Positions 60,376-64,000 of a DNA stretch of 64,000 bases are shown here, piece after piece. A program made the translations under genes and the position numbers. Position 1 is the stretch's first letter; each line of letters starts with the position of its first letter. The DNA lies in assembly GCA_001897525.1 (NCBI GenBank), contig MKTB01000015.1, positions 186,001 to 250,000 on the forward strand, read 5' to 3'. The DNA comes from Bacteroidetes bacterium 43-16 (lineage in GTDB: Bacteria; Bacteroidota; Bacteroidia; Chitinophagales; Chitinophagaceae). Under the pieces are notes generated by a model. The model saw only the letters and a program-made list of their open reading frames with translations, did no database searches and was not told the origin of the DNA.

Positions 60376-60768
60376 TTATTGAACGGGTGTACAGATCTCG
60401 ATCAGGAAACCGTCTATATCCCTGACATAAGCCACGGTCTGACCCCAGGGTTTTACTTTAGGCTCACTGATCAATGTTGCGCCATATTCCAGGGCTTGCG
60501 CTACAGTAGCGGCAACATCAGCTGTAGCAAAGGCCAGTTCTATCCCAAAAGGTTTATGCGCCGGATCGCTGACCTGGAAACCGTCTTCCAGGTTTTGCTG
60601 TCCTAATGTGAGTGCTGCAAAGGCCAGGCTGGTCGTACCGCTGATTAATTCACCATAGTCATTTTCTGGCGAGATAAATTTCTGCTGAAAGCCAAAGGCC
60701 TGTTCGTAAAAACGGATGCTGGCGGCAACATCACGGACATATAAAATGGTATAAGCAAACTGTATCAT
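60376..60768 (-). CDS. VOC family protein (glyoxalase-like) 2
   Basis: 130 aa: FAYTILYVRDVAASIRFYEQAFGF, ending GQTVAYVRDIDGFLIEICTP. Overlaps the end of the GNAT gene by 4 nt, so the three genes (GNAT, VOC2, VOC1) form one operon. Confidence 0.87.
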   Translation of the reverse strand: MIQFAYTILYVRDVAASIRFYEQAFGFQQKFISPENDYGELISGTTSLAFAALTLGQQNLEDGFQVSDPAHKPFGIELAFATADVAATVAQALEYGATLISEPKVKPWGQTVAYVRDIDGFLIEICTPVQ

Positions 60769-61223
60769 CGTTCTTCTGTTTTATGTAGATAGTGCAAATG
60801 TAGTAAAGGATAGGCTTTTCCCATGCCATCGCGCTCCGATCTGCCCGTTTGCACATAACCCCTTGCCCGGTAAAATTCAAGCGCCTGCTGGTTTTGCTCA
60901 TTGACATCCACTTTATAGACCTGCAATACATCAAGTACATAAGCAATGGCTATTTTACCTATGCCCTTTCCTCTTGAGGCATCTTCCACAAACAGCATTT
61001 CCAGGTTATCTTCCGATGTTCCGAAAAAGGCCTGCAGCGTACCGTTTTCATCGGTTACCACAAAGGCATCCAGATGGGGTAAAAATTCTTCCGGGATGAG
61101 CACCTGGAACAAATCAAAGTCTGAGGGTGCCAGGAAGTCATGAGTGGCCTTTACTGCAGAGGCCCAGATCTCCATAATACGCGGATAATCGCCTGCTCCT
61201 GCCGGCCGGATCGTGTAGTTCAT
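60765..61223 (-). CDS. GNAT family N-acetyltransferase
   Basis: 152 aa. IRPAGAGDYPRIMEIW beginning and acetyl-CoA loop EDASRGKGIGKIAIAYV; ends with FYRARGYVQTGRSERDG. Substrate unknown. First gene of the GNAT-VOC-VOC operon; the palindrome copy D precedes it. Confidence 0.9.
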   Translation of the reverse strand: MNYTIRPAGAGDYPRIMEIWASAVKATHDFLAPSDFDLFQVLIPEEFLPHLDAFVVTDENGTLQAFFGTSEDNLEMLFVEDASRGKGIGKIAIAYVLDVLQVYKVDVNEQNQQALEFYRARGYVQTGRSERDGMGKAYPLLHLHYLHKTEER

Positions 61224-61272
61224 TTAATGAGATTATTTATGTTCTGGATGTACCTGCAAATGAATGAAGTAT

Positions 61273-61310
61273 AAAAAACCTATAAGGTTTTAAAAACCTT
61301 ATAGGTTTAA
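61273..61310. terminator. Palindromic terminator repeat, copy D
   Basis: AAAACCTATAAGGTTTT / AAAACCTTATAGGTTTAA, 6 nt beyond the stop of the aldo/keto reductase gene (minus strand). Confidence 0.85.
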
Positions 61311-61315
61311 CAGGA

Positions 61316-62260
61316 TTATTTACTCACTTCGTTCAACAACTCGATATCAGCCTGCTCCAGTTGCAAGGCCGGGGCATCTAAAAGTGTCTTCAACTGGGCT
61401 TCATTAGTAGCGCTTACTATGGGTGCTGTGATCAAAGGATGGGCCAGCAACCAGGCCAGGGCTACGGTAGCTACCTGTGTATTATGTTTTGCCGCTACCT
61501 GGTCCAGGGCCTTCAGTACTGAAATGCCTTTTTCATTGAGGTATTTGGCCGCACCTGCTCCCCTCGGGCTTTTGGCAAAATCGGCTTCTGTGCGGTATTT
61601 ACCGGTCAGGAAGCCCGCGGCCAGGGACCAGTAAGGGAACACACTTAAGTCATACTGTGCTACCAGGGGGGCATAGTCGTTTTCAAAGGTGCTCCTTTCT
61701 ACTAAATTGTAATGTGGCTGCAGGGCAACATACTTTGCAAAGTTATTGGCCTCGGCTACATCAAAAGATTCCTGCAGCCTTTCCGGGCTCAGGTTGGAAG
61801 CCGCTATATAGCGCAGCTTTCCTGCTTTTATGAGCTCATCATAGGTGGCCATGACTTCTTCCATTGGCGTTATCTTATCGTCAAAATGGGTATAGTACAA
61901 GTCGATGTAATCGGTGCCCAGTCTTTGCAGGGACTCATCCACCGACTTCAGGATATGTTTCCTGCTGATGTCAAACCCATGCTCTTTGGTTTCTGAACCT
62001 ACTTTGGTGGCAATGACCATCTCTTTACGGTTGTTGCGTGCTTTCATCCATTTACCGATGATGGTTTCGGATTGGCCGCCCACACCATTTACCCACCAGG
62101 AATAGGTATCTGCGGTATCTACAAAATTGCAGCCGGCAGCTACAAATTGATCCAGGATAGCAAAGGATGCCTGTTCATCTAAGGTCCAGCCAAATACATT
62201 ACCGCCAAAGTTTAGGGGTGCGACCTGCAGGTCTGTGTTCTTTATACTTACTTTGTTCAT
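61316..62260 (-). CDS. Aldo/keto reductase
   Basis: 314 aa. FVDTADTYSWW (Asp/Tyr), Lys in VIATKVG, His in IDLYYTHFDD. Like NADP-dependent potassium-channel beta/YghZ-type reductases. Substrate unknown. Its -7 box TAAATTTG is at 62282-62289, 21 nt before the ATG. Confidence 0.92.
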   Translation of the reverse strand: MNKVSIKNTDLQVAPLNFGGNVFGWTLDEQASFAILDQFVAAGCNFVDTADTYSWWVNGVGGQSETIIGKWMKARNNRKEMVIATKVGSETKEHGFDISRKHILKSVDESLQRLGTDYIDLYYTHFDDKITPMEEVMATYDELIKAGKLRYIAASNLSPERLQESFDVAEANNFAKYVALQPHYNLVERSTFENDYAPLVAQYDLSVFPYWSLAAGFLTGKYRTEADFAKSPRGAGAAKYLNEKGISVLKALDQVAAKHNTQVATVALAWLLAHPLITAPIVSATNEAQLKTLLDAPALQLEQADIELLNEVSK

Positions 62261-62281
62261 GTTTCATTTTTTATGGAGTTA

Positions 62282-62289
62282 CAAATTTA
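62282..62289 (-). promoter_or_regulatory. -7 promoter element of the aldo/keto reductase gene
   Basis: Minus strand TAAATTTG (TAnnTTTG), 21 nt before the ATG at 62260. Confidence 0.55.
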
Positions 62290-62443
62290 CCGGCTTCTGC
62301 CTGGTATTACTTGTAATTAAACACTATTCTCTTGTAAAAACAGGCGTACATTTATGAAGTCTTTGTTAAAGCAAAAGCGGATTTTCCTTATCTTTAAGGC
62401 TTGCAATTTCCCCGGATTGCTCCATTAAAAAACAATTTTGATC

Positions 62444-62938
62444 ATGCCATTAAGCAAGGATACCTCTTCAGAACATTTAACAACAACAAAACCGGTACAG
62501 ATACGCCCGGCCAGGCCGGAAGACTGTGCGCCTATGATGGATCTCGTGCGGGAGCTGGCTCTCTATGAAAAAGCCGGGGATGAGGTAACGGTAAGCCTGG
62601 AAGCCTTTACTGATGCAGGTTTTGGCCAGAATCCTATCTGGACGGCATTTGTAGCGGAGCTGGAAGGAGCCATCGTGGGGCTGTCTTTATTCTATCCCAG
62701 GTATTCCACCTGGAAAGGTAAAAAATTATATCTGGAAGATATTGTCGTAAGGGAAAGCCTGCGCGGGCAAAAGATAGGCAAACAACTGTTCGACCAGACT
62801 TTAGCCTATGCAAAAGCACATCATTACCATAGCTTGTACTGGCAGGTGCTGGACTGGAATGAACCGGCCATTAATTTCTACCGTAAATATGGGGCCACCT
62901 TTGACGGGGAATGGCTCAACGTCCATATAGATTGTTAG
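62444..62938 (+). CDS. GNAT family N-acetyltransferase (diamine acetyltransferase-like)
   Basis: 164 aa from the ATG at 62444 (the frame opens two codons earlier with TTG). VQIRPARPEDCAPMMDLVRELALYEKAGDEV at the start and VVRESLRGQKIGKQLF acetyl-CoA loop, WQVLDWNEPAINFYRKYGA at the end, the pattern of spermidine/spermine acetyltransferase relatives. Polyamine or thialysine is a likely but unproved substrate. Confidence 0.88.
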   Translation: MPLSKDTSSEHLTTTKPVQIRPARPEDCAPMMDLVRELALYEKAGDEVTVSLEAFTDAGFGQNPIWTAFVAELEGAIVGLSLFYPRYSTWKGKKLYLEDIVVRESLRGQKIGKQLFDQTLAYAKAHHYHSLYWQVLDWNEPAINFYRKYGATFDGEWLNVHIDC

Positions 62939-62960
62939 CACAACACAAGCGGACAAATGT

Positions 62961-62968
62961 TACCTTTG
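62961..62968 (+). promoter_or_regulatory. -7 promoter element of the CynX-like MFS gene
   Basis: TACCTTTG (TAnnTTTG), 21 nt before the ATG at 62990. Confidence 0.55.
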
Positions 62969-62989
62969 CCCCCACTTTCACAGCAAATA

Positions 62990-64000
62990 ATGATGAACGG
63001 GGAGCAAGGGATCAAATCTTCAAGGATTTTATTTTTCATTAATGTTTTAGTCGTTTTCTGGGTATCGAGCAATCTGCGTGCGCCTATAACGTCGGTAGGG
63101 CCTGTGCTTACGGAAATAAGCGCGGCGCTGGACCTGAGTCATTTTCAATCCAGCCTGCTCACCTCTATCCCGCTCCTGATGTTTGCAGGTTTTTCTATTA
63201 TCATCAGCAGGATCGCTGCGGGGAGGAATATCAGCCATATGTTGCTGACGGGCCTCATCATCTTAGGTATGGGCACGCTGTTAAGGGTGTATGGCAATGT
63301 GTTCACTTTATTATCGGGCTCTGTGCTCGTGGGCCTGGGGATCTGTATCGGCAATGTTGTCACCCCGGGATATATAAAGAGCAACCTGCCGGGACATATC
63401 GGTATCATGACGGGCTTATTTGCCGTTGCCATGAACCTCACTGCGGCTTTTGCCTCGGGATTTAGTATTAATGTGGGCAAATGGACAGATTGGCACTGGC
63501 GCGGCTCTATCGGTATCTGGATCGGCTTTGTAGCCATTGCCATCCTCATTATTTTAATGGAGCTGAGTTTCAAAAAGAGGAAAACACTGCTTACAGCGCC
63601 AACGGAGCGCTCAAGCCTGAACCTGTTCCGGTCCAGGCAAGCCTGGCAGGTAAGTATTTTCCTGGGCCTGCAATCGGTGATTTATTACAGCATTGTATCC
63701 TGGCTGCCTTCGGTACTGGTGACTTATGGGATTCCGGAAGCGGAGACCGGATGGGTCTTGTTTACCTTCCAGATCTCCACACTGCCTATTACTTTCATAG
63801 GGCCGGTGATCGCCAATAAAATGAAAGACCAAAGGGCTATGATCATTTTTATTGCTGTACTAATGCTGAGCAGTATTTTGCTTTTTGCCTGGCATGGGGT
63901 GGACTATGCTTACCCGGCGGCCATATTACTGGGCATTTCCAACGGGCTGGCTTTTAGTTTATCCCTTTTGTTCTTTTCTATCAAGACTAAAAGTAGTGCC
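62990..64000 (+). CDS. CynX/NimT-type MFS transporter, 3' end outside window
   Basis: 337 codons are open to the right edge, from ATG at 62990 (or 62993). Early NLRAPITSVGPVLTEIS, LLTSIPLLMFAGFS, GICIGNVVTPGYIKSNLP and GIMTGLFAVAMNLTAAFASG match the cyanate/nitroimidazole transporter group of MFS proteins, exporters or uptake systems for small organic anions. About ten membrane segments are visible. Confidence 0.9.
   Translation, partial: MMNGEQGIKSSRILFFINVLVVFWVSSNLRAPITSVGPVLTEISAALDLSHFQSSLLTSIPLLMFAGFSIIISRIAAGRNISHMLLTGLIILGMGTLLRVYGNVFTLLSGSVLVGLGICIGNVVTPGYIKSNLPGHIGIMTGLFAVAMNLTAAFASGFSINVGKWTDWHWRGSIGIWIGFVAIAILIILMELSFKKRKTLLTAPTERSSLNLFRSRQAWQVSIFLGLQSVIYYSIVSWLPSVLVTYGIPEAETGWVLFTFQISTLPITFIGPVIANKMKDQRAMIIFIAVLMLSSILLFAWHGVDYAYPAAILLGISNGLAFSLSLLFFSIKTKSSA

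Overview
The window is a chromosomal segment of a Bacteroidota bacterium, probably of the Chitinophagales/Sphingobacteriales side of the phylum. The evidence is: promoters of the TTG-N17..21-TAnnTTTG type in front of many genes, two secreted proteins with C-terminal type IX secretion (T9SS) sorting domains, the families DUF4199, DUF4293, DUF5723-OmpA and the 31-residue COX24/AURKAIP1-like basic protein, near-absence of Shine-Dalgarno sequences, and a trpEGDCFBA operon. No phage, plasmid, insertion sequence or CRISPR array was seen. The content is mostly core metabolism and housekeeping.

Layout. 1-6200: complete trp operon on the minus strand (trpA runs off the left edge) with a leader peptide carrying three tandem Trp codons and an intrinsic terminator, i.e. 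a transcription attenuator. 6467-11685: a small conserved protein, a T9SS-secreted GH85 endo-beta-N-acetylglucosaminidase and an acetyl/succinyl-CoA transferase. 11876-15071: metG with two downstream genes (divergent SAM-hydrolase-like DUF62 protein, ABM-domain protein). 15299-20605: thiamine pyrophosphokinase, ABC exporter, uvrA. 20766-30262: flavin-reductase-like protein, queD, then a long minus-strand operon (dihydroorotase-like pseudoenzyme, DUF4199, GT2, dxr, rseP, ccmB), and a divergent sugar kinase/sugar MFS pair. 30341-37249: barstar-like protein, AraC regulator plus 2-hydroxyacid dehydrogenase, and a co-oriented series of small-molecule redox enzymes and hydrolases. 37403-39264: the tRNA-Thr/Tyr/Gly/Thr-tuf unit. 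39548-46356: serS, DUF4293, and a PhoX-like / leucine-rich-repeat / imelysin-peroxidase operon. 46535-51459: RNase G, COX24-like small ribosomal-type protein, TPR protein, RidA, aminotransferase IV, and an intergenic region packed with 7-bp repeats. 51459-64000: OmpA-family protein, response regulator, accD, 3-hydroxybutyryl-CoA dehydrogenase, membrane protein, Lrp regulator with a DMT transporter, VOC and GNAT proteins, aldo/keto reductase, CynX-like MFS transporter (cut by the right edge).

Points most worth following are the trp attenuator whose antiterminator arm is predicted to lie inside the leader peptide gene; heptamer-phased repeat arrays combined with an interspersed repeat; a four-copy palindromic terminator family; a set of genes whose -7 box ends only 4-7 nt before the start codon (near-leaderless mRNAs); a dihydroorotase homologue that has lost most metal-binding motifs; and the structured leader before the RNase G gene. 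All function calls are by recognition of motifs in the sequence; no database search was run.
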